From CAWCUZ01 sp963798795 (GTDB lineage Bacteria > Acidobacteriota > Vicinamibacteria > Vicinamibacterales > SCN-69-37): DNA of 64,000 nucleotides. This document shows positions 42,863 to 54,298 of this stretch, piece by piece. The DNA lies in NCBI GenBank assembly GCA_963798795.1, contig CAWCUZ010000002.1, forward strand, positions 496,001 to 560,000, in the 5' to 3' direction. A program made the position numbers and the translations under genes. Under the pieces are notes generated by a model. That model searched no databases. It worked only from the letters and a program-made list of their open reading frames with translations, and was not told the origin of the DNA. Position 1 is the first letter of the stretch. The number at the start of each line of letters is the position of its first letter.

Positions 42863-43683
42863 TTCTTCCTCCGCTGGACGATGGCGGCGTCGGTCGACTT
42901 GTTGCGCCGCGTCTTGTAGCCCTTGGTCGGCTTGCCCCAGGGCGTGACCGGGTGGCGTCCCCCCGAGGTCTTCCCCTCCCCGCCGCCCAGCGGGTGGTCC
43001 ACCGGATTCATGGCCACGCCGCGGACGTGCGGCCGCCGGCCGAGCCACCGGCTCCGGCCCGCCTTGCCGATCGAGACGTTCTCGTGGTCGATGTTGCCCA
43101 CCTGCCCGATGGTCGCGAGGCACTCGATGTTGATCAGCCGGATCTCCCCCGACGGCATCTTGACCGAGGCCCGCTGGCCTTCCTTGGCCACCACCTGGAC
43201 GGCCAATCCGGCGGAGCGCGCGATCTGGCCGCCCTTGCCCGGCCGCAACTCGACGTTGTGGACCATCGTGCCGAGCGGGATGCTCTTGAGCGGCAGGCAG
43301 TTGCCTGGCAGGATGTCGACGCCGTCGCCCGAGACGATCGGATCGCCGACCTTGAGGCCGAGCGGATGCAGGATGTAGCGCTTCTCGCCGTCGGCATAGG
43401 TGACGAGGGCGATCCGCGCGCTGCGGTTCGGGTCGTACTCGACCGTCGACACCTTGCCCGGGATGTTGAACTTGTCCCGCTTGAAATCGATGATCCGGTA
43501 GTTGCGCTTGTGGCCGCCGCCGCGCCACCAGGAGGTCAACTCCCCATGGTTGTTGCGGCCGCCGGACCGGTGCAGCGGCTCGGTGAGCGGCTTGTGCGGC
43601 TTCGACGCGGTGATCTCGTCGAACGTCTGCACGCTCTGGAACCGGCGGCCCGCCGAGGTCGGCTTGTACTTGCGAATGGGCAT
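42859..43683 (-). CDS. rplB: 50S ribosomal protein L2
   Basis: 274 residues. MPIRKYKPTSAGRRFQSVQT, PLTEPLHRSGGRNNHGELTS, and the peptidyl-transferase-proximal loop HVRGVAMNPVDHPLGGGEGK followed by TSGGRHPVTPWG. L2 is required for subunit joining. Confidence 0.97.
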   Translation of the reverse strand: MPIRKYKPTSAGRRFQSVQTFDEITASKPHKPLTEPLHRSGGRNNHGELTSWWRGGGHKRNYRIIDFKRDKFNIPGKVSTVEYDPNRSARIALVTYADGEKRYILHPLGLKVGDPIVSGDGVDILPGNCLPLKSIPLGTMVHNVELRPGKGGQIARSAGLAVQVVAKEGQRASVKMPSGEIRLINIECLATIGQVGNIDHENVSIGKAGRSRWLGRRPHVRGVAMNPVDHPLGGGEGKTSGGRHPVTPWGKPTKGYKTRRNKSTDAAIVQRRKK

Positions 43684-43686
43684 GGC

Positions 43687-43977
43687 TTATGTGCCCTCCA
43701 TGAACTCGGGCATCTTCTCGCCCGGCTTGAACCGCACCCAGGCCTTCTTCCAGTCGGGACGCTGTCCCTCGAACCGGCCCTGGCGCTTGAACTTGCCGTG
43801 CATGATCTCGGTGCGCACCGAGGCCACCTTGGCGCCGAACAGCCGCTCGACGGCGTGCTTGATCTCCACTTTGGTCGCGCGGATCGCGACTTCGAAGGCC
43901 AGCGTCTGCGCGCCCTCGCGCGCCGTCGTCGTCTTTTCGGTGACGATCGGACGCCGGATGACGTCGGTCGCCTTCAT
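43687..43977 (-). CDS. rplW: 50S ribosomal protein L23
   Basis: 96 residues from the ATG at 43977. MKATDVIRRPIVTEKTTTAR, FEVAIRATKVEIKHAVERLF and the C-terminal KAWVRFKPGEKMPEFMEGT. It docks SRP and trigger factor at the tunnel exit. Start overlaps the rplD stop. Confidence 0.96.
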   Translation of the reverse strand: MKATDVIRRPIVTEKTTTAREGAQTLAFEVAIRATKVEIKHAVERLFGAKVASVRTEIMHGKFKRQGRFEGQRPDWKKAWVRFKPGEKMPEFMEGT

Positions 43978-44597
43978 CCCAGCACCTCCTGCAGCCGCTC
44001 GACCGCCGCGCGGGTGGCGACCAGACAGGCCGTGTCCATCACGTCGCGCGCCGTCAGCGCACCGCTCGCGACGATCCGCACGCCGGGCAGGTTGCGCACC
44101 GAGGCGGAAAAGTTCTCGTCGGGATGCACGTCGACCATGAGCGTGCGGCCCCGGCCCCCGGCGATCCGATCGAGCAGCGCGGCCGCGAGCTTCGTCTTCT
44201 TCTCGTCGGCCCGGAGGGCGTCGACGACCACCACGGCCCCGTCGCGCAGCTTGAGGATGAGGGCGGCCTTGAGCGCGCCGCGCTCCATCTTCTTCGGAAT
44301 CGCGAACGCGTACGACCGCGGCTGCGGCCCGAACACCGTGCCGCCCTTGCGCCAGAGCGGATTGCGGATCTCGCCGACGCGGGCGCGGCCGGTGCCCTTC
44401 TGCCGCCACGGCTTCTTGCCGCTGCCGCTGACGAGGGCGCGGTTCTTGGTCATGTGCGTGCCGCGGCGCTCGCCGGCGTTCTGGCGCACCACCGACGTCC
44501 ACACCAGGTCCGCCTTGACCGGCCCGCCAAAGACCGCGTCGTCGAGATCGACCGAGCCGACCTTCTGATTGTCCGAATTGACGACGTCGAGCGTCAC
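43974..44597 (-). CDS. rplD: 50S ribosomal protein L4
   Basis: About 207 residues. GTG start at 44597 (VTLDVVNSDNQKVGSVDLDD). The tunnel loop GERRGTHMTKNRALVSGSGK and KPWRQKGTGRARVGEIRNPL, then GGTVFGPQPRSYAFAIPKKM. L4 also represses its operon in Escherichia coli; no such leader is visible here. Confidence 0.96.
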   Translation of the reverse strand: MTLDVVNSDNQKVGSVDLDDAVFGGPVKADLVWTSVVRQNAGERRGTHMTKNRALVSGSGKKPWRQKGTGRARVGEIRNPLWRKGGTVFGPQPRSYAFAIPKKMERGALKAALILKLRDGAVVVVDALRADEKKTKLAAALLDRIAGGRGRTLMVDVHPDENFSASVRNLPGVRIVASGALTARDVMDTACLVATRAAVERLQEVLG

Positions 44598-44622
44598 CGC
44601 TGCACCTCTCGTCCCGGAAGTC

Positions 44623-45300
44623 CTACTTCTTGCCCTTCTTCTTTTCGACCTGCGGCTGCGGCTCGGGCTTCGCCTTGACGGCCCGCCGCACGACGACGAC
44701 CCCGCCCGGCGCGCCCGGCACCGCCCCGCGCAGCACCAACAGGTGCTGGTCCGCATCGATGCCCACGACCTTGAGGTTGTGCGTCGTCACGCGGTCGGCG
44801 CCCATCCGCCCCGGCGCGCGCATCCCCTTGATCACGCGTGACGGATACGACGACGCACCGATCGAGCCGGGCGCGCGATGGAACATCGACCCGTGCGTGG
44901 CCGCGCCACCGCTGAAGTGATGCCGCTTGATGACGCCCTGGAATCCCCGGCCCCGCGTGGTGCCAATCACGTCGACCCGCTCACCCGCCTTGAAGATGTC
45001 CACGAGCACCTGGTCGCCGGCCTTGAGCGGCTCGCCGCCGGGCGCGATGTGCACCTCGCGGCGCACCCGGGTCGGCGGCACGCCGGCCTTCTTGAAGTGG
45101 CCGGCCGTGGGCCTGTTGCCCTTGGACGCCCGCGGGTCCACCAGCCCGAGCTGCACGGACTCGTAGCCGTCGGTCTGCACCGACTTGGCCTGCACCACCA
45201 CGCACGGGCCGGCCTTGATGACGGTGGCCGGCACGACGGTGCCGTCCGGCTCGAACACCTGCGTCATGCCGATTTTTCTGCCGATTATCCCAGTGACCAT
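44623..45300 (-). CDS. rplC: 50S ribosomal protein L3
   Basis: 225 residues. MVTGIIGRKIGMTQVFEPDG at the start, TRGRGFQGVIKRHHFSGGAA and THGSMFHRAPGSIGASSYPS in the loop that reaches the peptidyl transferase centre, and a Lys-rich tail (VEKKKGKK). Full length. Confidence 0.97.
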   Translation of the reverse strand: MVTGIIGRKIGMTQVFEPDGTVVPATVIKAGPCVVVQAKSVQTDGYESVQLGLVDPRASKGNRPTAGHFKKAGVPPTRVRREVHIAPGGEPLKAGDQVLVDIFKAGERVDVIGTTRGRGFQGVIKRHHFSGGAATHGSMFHRAPGSIGASSYPSRVIKGMRAPGRMGADRVTTHNLKVVGIDADQHLLVLRGAVPGAPGGVVVVRRAVKAKPEPQPQVEKKKGKK

Positions 45301-45332
45301 GTTTGTCTCGCGCGTTCAGCCTCGTTCAGCCG

Positions 45333-45668
<336 letters not shown>

Positions 45669-45680
45669 GATTCCCTTTCA

Positions 45681-45741
45681 GGGAAGGCAGAAGGCAGAGG
45701 GCAGAAGGCAGAAGCCTGATTCTGCCTTCTGCCTTCTGCCT
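45681..45741. repeat. GAAGGCAG-type inverted repeat between fusA and rpsJ
   Basis: Left arm of four to five GAAGGCA/GGGCA heptamer-like words, central GAAGCCTGATTC, right arm of three TCTGCCT words. The arms pair for more than 20 bases and the element touches the fusA stop at 45742. A second copy lies at 50834-50893. Standing inside the str-S10 run, it would reduce or modulate readthrough from fusA to rpsJ if it acted as a terminator. Confidence 0.9.
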
Positions 45742-47847
<2,106 letters not shown>

Positions 47848-47879
47848 CGATCCTGGAATCCTGAATGACGTCTACGCGC

Positions 47880-48353
47880 TTACCACCGGTAGTGCGCGAA
47901 CGCCTTGTTCGCCTCAGCCATCCGGTGCGTGTCTTCGCGCTTCTTGACCGCTCCACCGCGGAGGTTGGCGGCGTCGAGAAATTCGTTCGCCAGCTTCTCC
48001 TGCATCGTCTTGCCGTCACCGCGGCCCCGGGCGTACATGGACAGCCACCGGATGCTCAGCGACAGCCGCCGGTTCGGGTTCACCTCAATCGGCACCTGGT
48101 AGTTCGACCCGCCGACGCGACGGGACTTGACCTCGAGACTCGGCTTGACGTTCTCGAGCGCCTTCTTGAAGACCTTGAGCGGGTCGTCGGCCGACTTCTC
48201 GCGCACGATGTCGAGCGCCTTGTACATGATCCGCTCGGCGGTGCTGCGCTTGCCGCCACGCATGATCGTGCTGATGAACTTGGTCACGAGCGGACTGCTG
48301 TACAGCGGGTCCGCCGGCACTTCGCGCTTGGGGATCTCTCTGCGTCGTGGCAT
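47880..48353 (-). CDS. rpsG: 30S ribosomal protein S7
   Basis: 157 residues from the ATG at 48353. MPRRREIPKREVPADPLYSS, TKFISTIMRGGKRSTAERIM, VKPSLEVKSRRVGGSNYQVP and the end AEANKAFAHYRW are S7. In the given sequence the rpsL frame runs into rpsG without a stop because of a one-base insertion near 48450 (see rpsL). Confidence 0.96.
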   Translation of the reverse strand: MPRRREIPKREVPADPLYSSPLVTKFISTIMRGGKRSTAERIMYKALDIVREKSADDPLKVFKKALENVKPSLEVKSRRVGGSNYQVPIEVNPNRRLSLSIRWLSMYARGRGDGKTMQEKLANEFLDAANLRGGAVKKREDTHRMAEANKAFAHYRW

Positions 48354-48359
48354 CTCTGG

Positions 48360-48417
48360 CTTCGCCGGAACTTCGAAGCGAACTTCGAAGTTCGAAGGTG
48401 GCGCGCGGCGCGCGCCG
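48360..48417. repeat. TTCGAA-rich inverted repeat between rpsL and rpsG
   Basis: Contains the perfect 16-bp palindrome CGAACTTCGAAGTTCG plus repeated CTTCGAAG and AACTTCG words, followed by a GCGCGCGGCGCGCGC stretch. It ends one base before the canonical rpsL stop at 48419, like the other 3'-end repeats. Confidence 0.8.
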
Positions 48418-48418
48418 G

Positions 48419-48797
48419 TTACGCTTTCTTCGGTCTCTTCGCGCCGTACCTTGGAACGGGCCTGCATGCGCCCGGCCACGCCCACGGCGTCGAGCGTGCC
48501 GCGGACGACGTGATAGCGCACGCCGGGCAGATCCTTGACGCGGCCCCCGCGGATGAGCACGAGCGAGTGCTCCTGCAGGTTGTGGCCGACGCCGGGAATG
48601 TAGGTCGTCACCTCGATGCCGTTGGTGAGCCGGACGCGCGCGACCTTGCGGAGCGCCGAATTCGGCTTCTTCGGGGTCTGCGTGAAGACCCGCACGCACA
48701 CGCCGCGCTTCTGCGGACTGCGCTGGAGCGCGGGGCTCTTCGTCTTGGTCAGAACCCTCTCGCGACCGCTGCGAACCAACTGGCTGATCGTCGGCAT
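48419..48797 (-). CDS. rpsL: 30S ribosomal protein S12, one-base insertion near the 3' end
   Basis: S12, a decoding-centre protein. MPTISQLVRSGRERVLTKTK at the start; KKPNSALRK with the lysines that determine streptomycin sensitivity; GGRVKDLPGVRYHVVRGTLD. The last codons read CGTTCCAAGG-TACGGC; without the extra G the sequence is RSKYGAKRPKKA and TAA, the universal S12 end, at 48419. As given, the frame passes through the gap into rpsG. A sequence error is most likely. Confidence 0.94.
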
Positions 48798-49057
48798 AGG
48801 CGACACTCGAAACCGGGTGATTTGCGCGCGCAAATCACGAAACGACGCCGCGGCCGCGCCGCAACGCCTGTCACGCCCCGGGCCTAGGAGCCGTGGCTCG
48901 GCGCCCGGGACTCTCCCCTATTGCTGTTCACTCAGCATGGCGACCGGGGCTGCGCCGCCTGGGGCGGCGCGCCGATCGCGCGGAATCAGCCAGAACCGGG
49001 AAGCTCGGTCTGGACGCGGGCCTAGATAGGGTGTCCTAGACCCGACAGAACCTTACG

Positions 49058-49086
49058 ACTCTAGCAGGTTACAGGAACCGGATCAA
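49058..49086 (-). promoter_or_regulatory. promoter of the str operon
   Basis: On the minus strand TTGATC-N17-TAGAGT, with TGC directly before the -10 box (extended -10). It would start transcription near 49050 and give a leader of about 250 bases before rpsL. The leader 48798-49050 contains small GC-rich hairpins (GAGCC-ACG-GGCTC-like near 48890, GGGTCTAGGACACCC near 49037) but no gene that I can support. Confidence 0.5.
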
Positions 49087-49174
49087 GAAGCGGACCAAGC
49101 CTACCAGCAGCGGCGGATGGCGCGGCCACGCCGACAGGCGGCTTTCAGAATAGGATCGCCCAGGAGGAGGGCGC

Positions 49175-50833
49175 ATGATCGGTCATCTTCGGCTTCGGCG
49201 GGTGGCGTCTGGCGCCGCCATCGCCATGACCCTGGCCATGGCGGCGCTTGCCGCGCAGTCGCAGCCGGCGGCCTCGGGCGGGCCGCGATTCGAAATCACC
49301 TTTCCGGCGGCGGCGCACGCCGAGCCGATCACGGGCCGCGTCTACGTCGCGATCAGCCGGGAGACCGGCCGACAGACGCCAATCCAGCAGGCGGATTCGA
49401 CCGGAGCGCCGCTCTTCGGGAAGAACGTCGACGGGCTCGCGCCGGGCGCCGCGACGGTGATCGGGCCGGACGACCTCGGCCATCCGATCGCGAGTCTGCG
49501 CGATCTCCCGGCCGGCGACTACTGGGCGCAGCCGTTCGTGAACATCTATACGAAATTCGAGCGGGCGGACGGCCACACGGTATGGCTGCACATGGACCAG
49601 TGGGAGGGTCAGAACTGGCGCCGCTCGCCGGGCAATCTGTACGGCGATCCCGTCCGCATCCACGTGGACCGCTCGCCGGCGGCGCCGATTCGCCTCACGG
49701 CCGACAAGGTGATTCCGCCCGTCCAGGTGCCCGCCGACACGGACGCCGTGAAGCGAATCAGGATCCAGAGCCAGATCCTGACGAAGTGGTGGGGCCATCC
49801 GATCTACCTGGGGGCGACGATCTCGCTGCCGCCCGGCTACGGCGACCATCCGAACGTCCGCTATCCGATCGTGTATTCGGAGGGGCACTTTTCGCTGGCC
49901 GCGCCAGGCGGCGCCGGTGGGCGCGGCGGCCGTGGCGGCCGGGCCGCGTCGGCCTCCCCGGAGAGCGGGCCGCAGCCGCGTCTCATCTGGGTCTCACTCC
50001 AGCATCCCTCGCCGTACTACGACGACTCGTACGGCGTGAACTCGGAGAACAACGGCCCGTACGGCGACGCCATCATGCAGGAGCTGATCCCGGCCGTCGA
50101 ATCGCGCTTCCGCGTGATCCGCGAGCCATGGGCCCGCATGCTCACGGGGGGATCGACCGGCGGCTGGATCGCCCTCGCCCACCAGGTGTTCTATCCCGAT
50201 TTTTACGGCGGCACGTTCGCGCTCTGCCCAGACTCGGTCGACTTCCGCTACCACCAGATCGTCAACATCTACGACGACGAGAACGCGTACTGGGTGGACA
50301 AGGGCTGGACGAGAGTCGAGCGGCCCGACACGCGGCGAACCGACGGCAACATCACCTCGATGATGAAGGACGAGAACGGGTTCGAGCTGGTGCAGGGCGA
50401 CCACTCGCGGTCCGGCGGGCAGTGGGACATCTGGGAAGCCACCTACAGCCCGGTCGGACCGGACGGGTACCCGAAGCGCATCTGGGACAAGACGACCGGC
50501 GTCATCGACAAGGAGGTCGCCGCGTACTGGAAGGCGCATTACGACCTCCGCAGCATTCTCGAGACCAACTGGGCCACGCTCGGCCCCAAGGTCGCCAGCA
50601 AGATCAACGTCTACGTGGGCGACATGGACACCTACTACCTGAACATGGGCGTCCACATGCTCGACGACTTCCTGACCAGGGCCGAGAACCCGAAGTGGAC
50701 GGGCGAGATCGTCTTTCAACCGATGGCGCCGCACTGCTGGGGCCCGCGCGGCCAGGAGCTGACGGCGAAGATCGTCGGACAGATCGAGAAGTACGCGCCG
50801 GCGGGAGCGGACGTGAGGAGCTGGAAGTATTAG
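49175..50833 (+). CDS. secreted alpha/beta-hydrolase, esterase-like
   Basis: 552 residues. Signal peptide (residues 10-27, ASGAAIAMTLAMAALAAQ), a beta-rich N-terminal region (about 35-190), then an alpha/beta-hydrolase domain of the esterase D/enterochelin-esterase kind. Nucleophile elbow GGSTGGW with Ser327, oxyanion-side YPIVYSEGHFSL, an Asp candidate in VYVGDMDTYYLN and a His candidate in MAPHCWGPRG. A Gly/Arg-rich insert (GGRGGRGGRAA) lies near residue 250. RBS AGGAGG seven bases before the ATG. Substrate unknown. It is the only plus-strand gene between rpoBC and rpsL. Confidence 0.72.
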   Translation: MIGHLRLRRVASGAAIAMTLAMAALAAQSQPAASGGPRFEITFPAAAHAEPITGRVYVAISRETGRQTPIQQADSTGAPLFGKNVDGLAPGAATVIGPDDLGHPIASLRDLPAGDYWAQPFVNIYTKFERADGHTVWLHMDQWEGQNWRRSPGNLYGDPVRIHVDRSPAAPIRLTADKVIPPVQVPADTDAVKRIRIQSQILTKWWGHPIYLGATISLPPGYGDHPNVRYPIVYSEGHFSLAAPGGAGGRGGRGGRAASASPESGPQPRLIWVSLQHPSPYYDDSYGVNSENNGPYGDAIMQELIPAVESRFRVIREPWARMLTGGSTGGWIALAHQVFYPDFYGGTFALCPDSVDFRYHQIVNIYDDENAYWVDKGWTRVERPDTRRTDGNITSMMKDENGFELVQGDHSRSGGQWDIWEATYSPVGPDGYPKRIWDKTTGVIDKEVAAYWKAHYDLRSILETNWATLGPKVASKINVYVGDMDTYYLNMGVHMLDDFLTRAENPKWTGEIVFQPMAPHCWGPRGQELTAKIVGQIEKYAPAGADVRSWKY

Positions 50834-50893
50834 GGAAGGCAGAAGACAGAAGGCAGGGCTCAGTCTTCTGCCTTCTGCCTTCTGCCTTCTGTC
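50834..50893. terminator. GAAGGCAG-type inverted repeat between convergent genes
   Basis: Left arm GGGAAGGCAGAAGACAGAAG, right arm four TTCTGCC words. It fits exactly between the stop of the hydrolase (50833) and the stop of the convergent paralogue gene (50894), so it can serve as a two-way terminator. Same family as 45681-45741. Confidence 0.7.
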
Positions 50894-52078
50894 CTACCTG
50901 GATCGCATGTTGACGTCGCTGTAGGCGCGGATGCGGCCGGCCTGGAAGTCGCGGACGAAGTCGCGGATCGGGTCCAGCGCGCTGGCGCGGCCGTCGGACC
51001 AGACGTAGGGACCGGAATAGCCCCAGCGGGTGGAGACGGAACGGATGAACGTGCTGCTGGCGTCGACGGGGAGCGTCGCGACGTTGCGGGCGAAGTCGGG
51101 GAAGAGGCGGTCCTGGAACAGGTACTGTTCGACGTTCGAGACGTAGAACGCCGAGACGGTCGACCCGTGGTCGCGGATGTAGCGGCCGACGGCACGGAGG
51201 GTCTTCGGCCCCGCGAAGTTGCCGACGACCGGCACGAGCAGGTTCTGCTCCTCGAACTGCTTCAGGTACCGGAAGCTCTCTTCGCTGGCGAGGTAGCCGC
51301 GGCTCCGGCCGTCCCAGTCGGTCTGGAGCATCAGCTCCTGATAGGTCGGGAAGTTGCTCCCGCCGAAGCCGCGGCCCCGAAACCCCACCGGCGAAGTCGA
51401 GTAGCGGACGTCCGGACCGTTCCAGTAGAACGCGAAATAGATGCTCTCGATCTGTTCCAGATCCTCCGGCGACAGCCCGAATCGGTGGCGCGTCACCAGC
51501 CACTCGTCGACGGCCCGGACGTTCTGCTTGTAGCGCGTCTCGCTCGACGGCTGGCGGTTCATGCCGCTGAACAGCTCCGCCACGGTCGACCGCGGCCCCA
51601 GGCCCGCGGGCCGTTCGCGCGAGAAGAGCCGGGCGAGAAAGTCCGCCCGGTCGGCCGACATCTCGACGAGCGCCTTGTAGAGCAGCAGCTCGAGCAGGTT
51701 CCCGCGGCGGATGTCGACGATGAACGCCATCGCGGGCTTCGTCGCGACGATGTAGGTGAAGTTCTGGTCGGGCGCCACGCCCAGGTACACGCCGCCGGGC
51801 TTGACCACCCGCTGCAGGGCGGGAATGACGTACTGAAACGTGTGCTCGTTCGAGACGAGGTTCTCGGATCGGAAGTAGCCGTTGGGCTCGGAAAAGTCCT
51901 CGACGAGCCGCCAGAACTCGCCGTCGGTCAGCCGTGACGGCAGCGGAACGACGACCGACGGGATATCGGGGACGAACGAAGCGGCACCGGACGAGACGAG
52001 CGCGGCGAGCAGGCCGGCCGCCAGCAGCGGGCGCCGCACCGCCGCCGCCACGGCCTCGCGCGCGGCGGCCATCACCAC
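50894..52078 (-). CDS. exported protein of a four-member tandem family, copy 4
   Basis: 394 residues, uncharacterised. Long N-terminus with a hydrophobic stretch (LLAAGLLAALVSSGAAS) as signal peptide or anchor. Conserved family blocks: LPSRLTDGEFWRLVEDFSEP, YFRSENLVSNEHTFQYVIP, GGVYLGVAPDQNFTYI, FIVDIRRGNLLELLLYKAL, and later VVGNFAGPKTLRAVGRYI with AFYVSNVEQYLFQD. VYLGVxPxQN followed 25 residues later by an acidic DIRR resembles motifs I and II of Rossmann-fold methyltransferases, an inference only. May correspond to the family I recall as LIC_10091-like; not verified. Overlaps copy 3 by seven bases. Confidence 0.6.
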   Translation of the reverse strand: MVMAAAREAVAAAVRRPLLAAGLLAALVSSGAASFVPDIPSVVVPLPSRLTDGEFWRLVEDFSEPNGYFRSENLVSNEHTFQYVIPALQRVVKPGGVYLGVAPDQNFTYIVATKPAMAFIVDIRRGNLLELLLYKALVEMSADRADFLARLFSRERPAGLGPRSTVAELFSGMNRQPSSETRYKQNVRAVDEWLVTRHRFGLSPEDLEQIESIYFAFYWNGPDVRYSTSPVGFRGRGFGGSNFPTYQELMLQTDWDGRSRGYLASEESFRYLKQFEEQNLLVPVVGNFAGPKTLRAVGRYIRDHGSTVSAFYVSNVEQYLFQDRLFPDFARNVATLPVDASSTFIRSVSTRWGYSGPYVWSDGRASALDPIRDFVRDFQAGRIRAYSDVNMRSR

Positions 52079-53157
52079 GTCCCCCGCACCGTCACGTCGC
52101 GATAGTGGCGGATGCGGCCGGCCGCGACGTCGACCAGAAACGGCTCCATCGGATCGAGCACCTCGGTGCCCCGCGCCGACCGGATGAACGTGCTCCCGGT
52201 GTCGAGTGGCAGGGCCGCGAGGTTGCGGTAGAACTGCTGCTCGTCGCCGTTCTGAAAGAGGTACTGCTCCACGTTCGACACGTAGAAGGCCGTGACGGTC
52301 GCCTGGTGCGCCGCCAGGTAGCGGCCGATCGCGCGCAGCGCCTTGGGCCCGGCGAAATCGCCGACGATCGGCACGATCAGATTCCGCTCTTCGTAGGCCC
52401 GGATCCGCTGGAACTGCTCCTCGCTCGCCAGGTAGCTGTGGTTGCGCTCCTCGGCGTCGCCCGTGGTGTGCAGCTCCATGAAGCTCGGCATGCCGCCTCG
52501 TCGGCCGTTGGTGGACGAGTAGGTGATCTCCGGACCGAACGACCGGAAGGCGCGGCAGATCCGATCGATGCCGGCCAGGTCGTCCGGCGTCAGCGGAAAA
52601 CCGTGCACGCGGACGAGCTGGTCGTGCACGGCACGCAGGGTCTCCTGGTAGAGCCCCTCGCTGGAGGGCGCCTGGCGGATCGCGTCGAACAGCTCCGCAG
52701 GGCTGGCGTCGGCCGCCAGGCCGGCGGGCCGGACGCGGGAGAACAGCCGCGACAGCAGGCCGGCCCGGTCGGGCGACCGCTCCAGCAGCGCCTTGTAGAC
52801 GAGGTGCTGCAGCAGGTTGCCGCGCCGGATGTCGACGATGAAGGCGACCTCGGGCTCGAGCGCCAGGATGAAGGTGAAATTCTGATCCGGTGCGACGCCC
52901 AGGTACGCGCCGCCCCGCCGAAGGCGTTCGAGCGAGGGCACGGGGTACTGGAACTGCCGCTCATTCGAGACCAGGTTGTCCGAGCGGAACGACCCGTCGG
53001 GTTCCGACGAACCCTGAATCAGTCGCCAGAATTCCTGATCCGCCAGCCGGGAGGGCAGACTGGACGCCGCCGCATGGGGCCGGCCGCCGTGAACGGGCAG
53101 CAGGACCGCCGCGACGATCGCCGCCACGACCACGAAACGGCGTGAGCGATGGTGCAT
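52072..53157 (-). CDS. exported protein of a four-member tandem family, copy 3
   Basis: 361 residues. Signal peptide MHHRSRRFVVVAAIVAAVLL. Shared blocks: LPSRLADQEFWRLIQGSSEP, SFRSDNLVSNERQFQYPVP, GAYLGVAPDQNFTFILALEP, FIVDIRRGNLLQHLVYKALL, GDFAGPKALRAIGRYLAAHQ and FYVSNVEQYLFQNGDEQQFY. It is the most diverged in its middle part (YSSTNGRRGGMPSFMEL). Function unknown. Separated by 31 bases from copy 2, overlapping copy 4. Confidence 0.6.
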   Translation of the reverse strand: MHHRSRRFVVVAAIVAAVLLPVHGGRPHAAASSLPSRLADQEFWRLIQGSSEPDGSFRSDNLVSNERQFQYPVPSLERLRRGGAYLGVAPDQNFTFILALEPEVAFIVDIRRGNLLQHLVYKALLERSPDRAGLLSRLFSRVRPAGLAADASPAELFDAIRQAPSSEGLYQETLRAVHDQLVRVHGFPLTPDDLAGIDRICRAFRSFGPEITYSSTNGRRGGMPSFMELHTTGDAEERNHSYLASEEQFQRIRAYEERNLIVPIVGDFAGPKALRAIGRYLAAHQATVTAFYVSNVEQYLFQNGDEQQFYRNLAALPLDTGSTFIRSARGTEVLDPMEPFLVDVAAGRIRHYRDVTVRGTW

Positions 53158-53188
53158 GACGTGCTGGATTGAATCGACCGACGAGATG

Positions 53189-54298
53189 TTACCGCGAATG
53201 ACTCAGGACGTCCCAGTACCCCTGGATCTTTCCCTCCGCGAAATCCTTCATCAGCCCCGCCATCGAGTCGAGCAGCACGACCGAGCGGGACCCGTACGGA
53301 GACGAGCAGCTGTTGAAGCAGGACCGGATGAACGTGCTGTCCGGCCCGAGCGGCAGGGCCTCGATGTTCGCGGCGAAGTCCTTCCAGATGCCGTCCTGAA
53401 ACAGGTACTGCTCGACGTTGGACGTGTAGAAAGCCCCCACGACCGCGCCGTGATCCTTGAGGTAGCTCGCCACGGCCCGGAGGGCCTTGGACCCCGCGAA
53501 GTCGCCGACAAGCGGGACGATCAGGTTCCTGTCCTCGAAGCTTTTGAGCAGCTTGTAGCTCGCTTCGGAGCCCAGGTACGCCCGGTTGCCGCCTTCCCCG
53601 TCGTCAGCCGTCTGGAGGTCCTCGTAGGTGGGATAGCGCGGGCCGCGGCCGAATCCGCTGCTCGAATAGGACAGGCCCGGACCGGCCGCGAAGAACGCCC
53701 CGTACACGTAGGCGATGCCGGCCTTGTCCTCACGTGAAAGCGGCGTGCCGCGCTGGCGCTCGAGGAGGTTCGTGATCGCCTCCAGCGTGTTCTCGTAGAG
53801 CGCCTGGCTGGCCGGCACGAGCGAGTAGGCCGCGAACAGCTCGCTCGGCGTGCTGTCGGCCGACAGGCCCGGCGGGCGCGGCCGCGCGAACAATCGGGAG
53901 AGGAACTCGGCGCGGTCGGCGGAGAGCTGCACGAGCGCCTTGTACATCAGCAGCTCCTGCAGGTTGCCGCGACGGATGTCGGTGATGAAGGCGATCGCCG
54001 GCCGCAGGGCCGCGATGTACGTGAAATTCTGGTCCGGACCGACGCCGAGATAGGCCGCGCCCGGCTTGACCGTCGCCTGCAGCCGCGGAATGACCGTCTG
54101 GAAGGTGTTCTCGTTCGACACGAGGTTGTCCGAGCGGAAGAACCCGTTCGGCTCGGAGAAGTCGTCGACGATCCGCCAGAATTCCGCGTCGGTGAGCCGC
54201 GCGGGCAGGCCGGCGCGGGCGGCGGCGGGCGGACGGCCCGCGCCGGCGACGAGCGCCAGCGCAAGGACGATCCCGACGAACGCCGTTCGACGCCTCAT
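53189..54298 (-). CDS. exported protein of a four-member tandem family, copy 2
   Basis: 369 residues. Signal peptide MRRRTAFVGIVLALALVAGA. Shared blocks: LPARLTDAEFWRIVDDFSEP, FFRSDNLVSNENTFQTVIP, AAYLGVGPDQNFTYIAALRP, FITDIRRGNLQELLMYKALV, GDFAGSKALRAVASYLKDHG and FYTSNVEQYLFQDG. Two cysteines near the end (RSCFNSCSS). Its ATG overlaps the stop of copy 1 (ATGA), so the genes are translated from one message. Confidence 0.6.
   Translation of the reverse strand: MRRRTAFVGIVLALALVAGAGRPPAAARAGLPARLTDAEFWRIVDDFSEPNGFFRSDNLVSNENTFQTVIPRLQATVKPGAAYLGVGPDQNFTYIAALRPAIAFITDIRRGNLQELLMYKALVQLSADRAEFLSRLFARPRPPGLSADSTPSELFAAYSLVPASQALYENTLEAITNLLERQRGTPLSREDKAGIAYVYGAFFAAGPGLSYSSSGFGRGPRYPTYEDLQTADDGEGGNRAYLGSEASYKLLKSFEDRNLIVPLVGDFAGSKALRAVASYLKDHGAVVGAFYTSNVEQYLFQDGIWKDFAANIEALPLGPDSTFIRSCFNSCSSPYGSRSVVLLDSMAGLMKDFAEGKIQGYWDVLSHSR

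Noticed and set aside
47880..48833. Genuine S12-S7 fusion protein
   Set aside because: The standard S12 end with its stop is intact one frame away, so a one-base insertion is the simpler explanation. Kept as a finding only for checking.
49087..49174. Possible tRNA or leader peptide upstream of the hydrolase
   Set aside because: No cloverleaf, no TTCRA-type loop and no convincing short frame.
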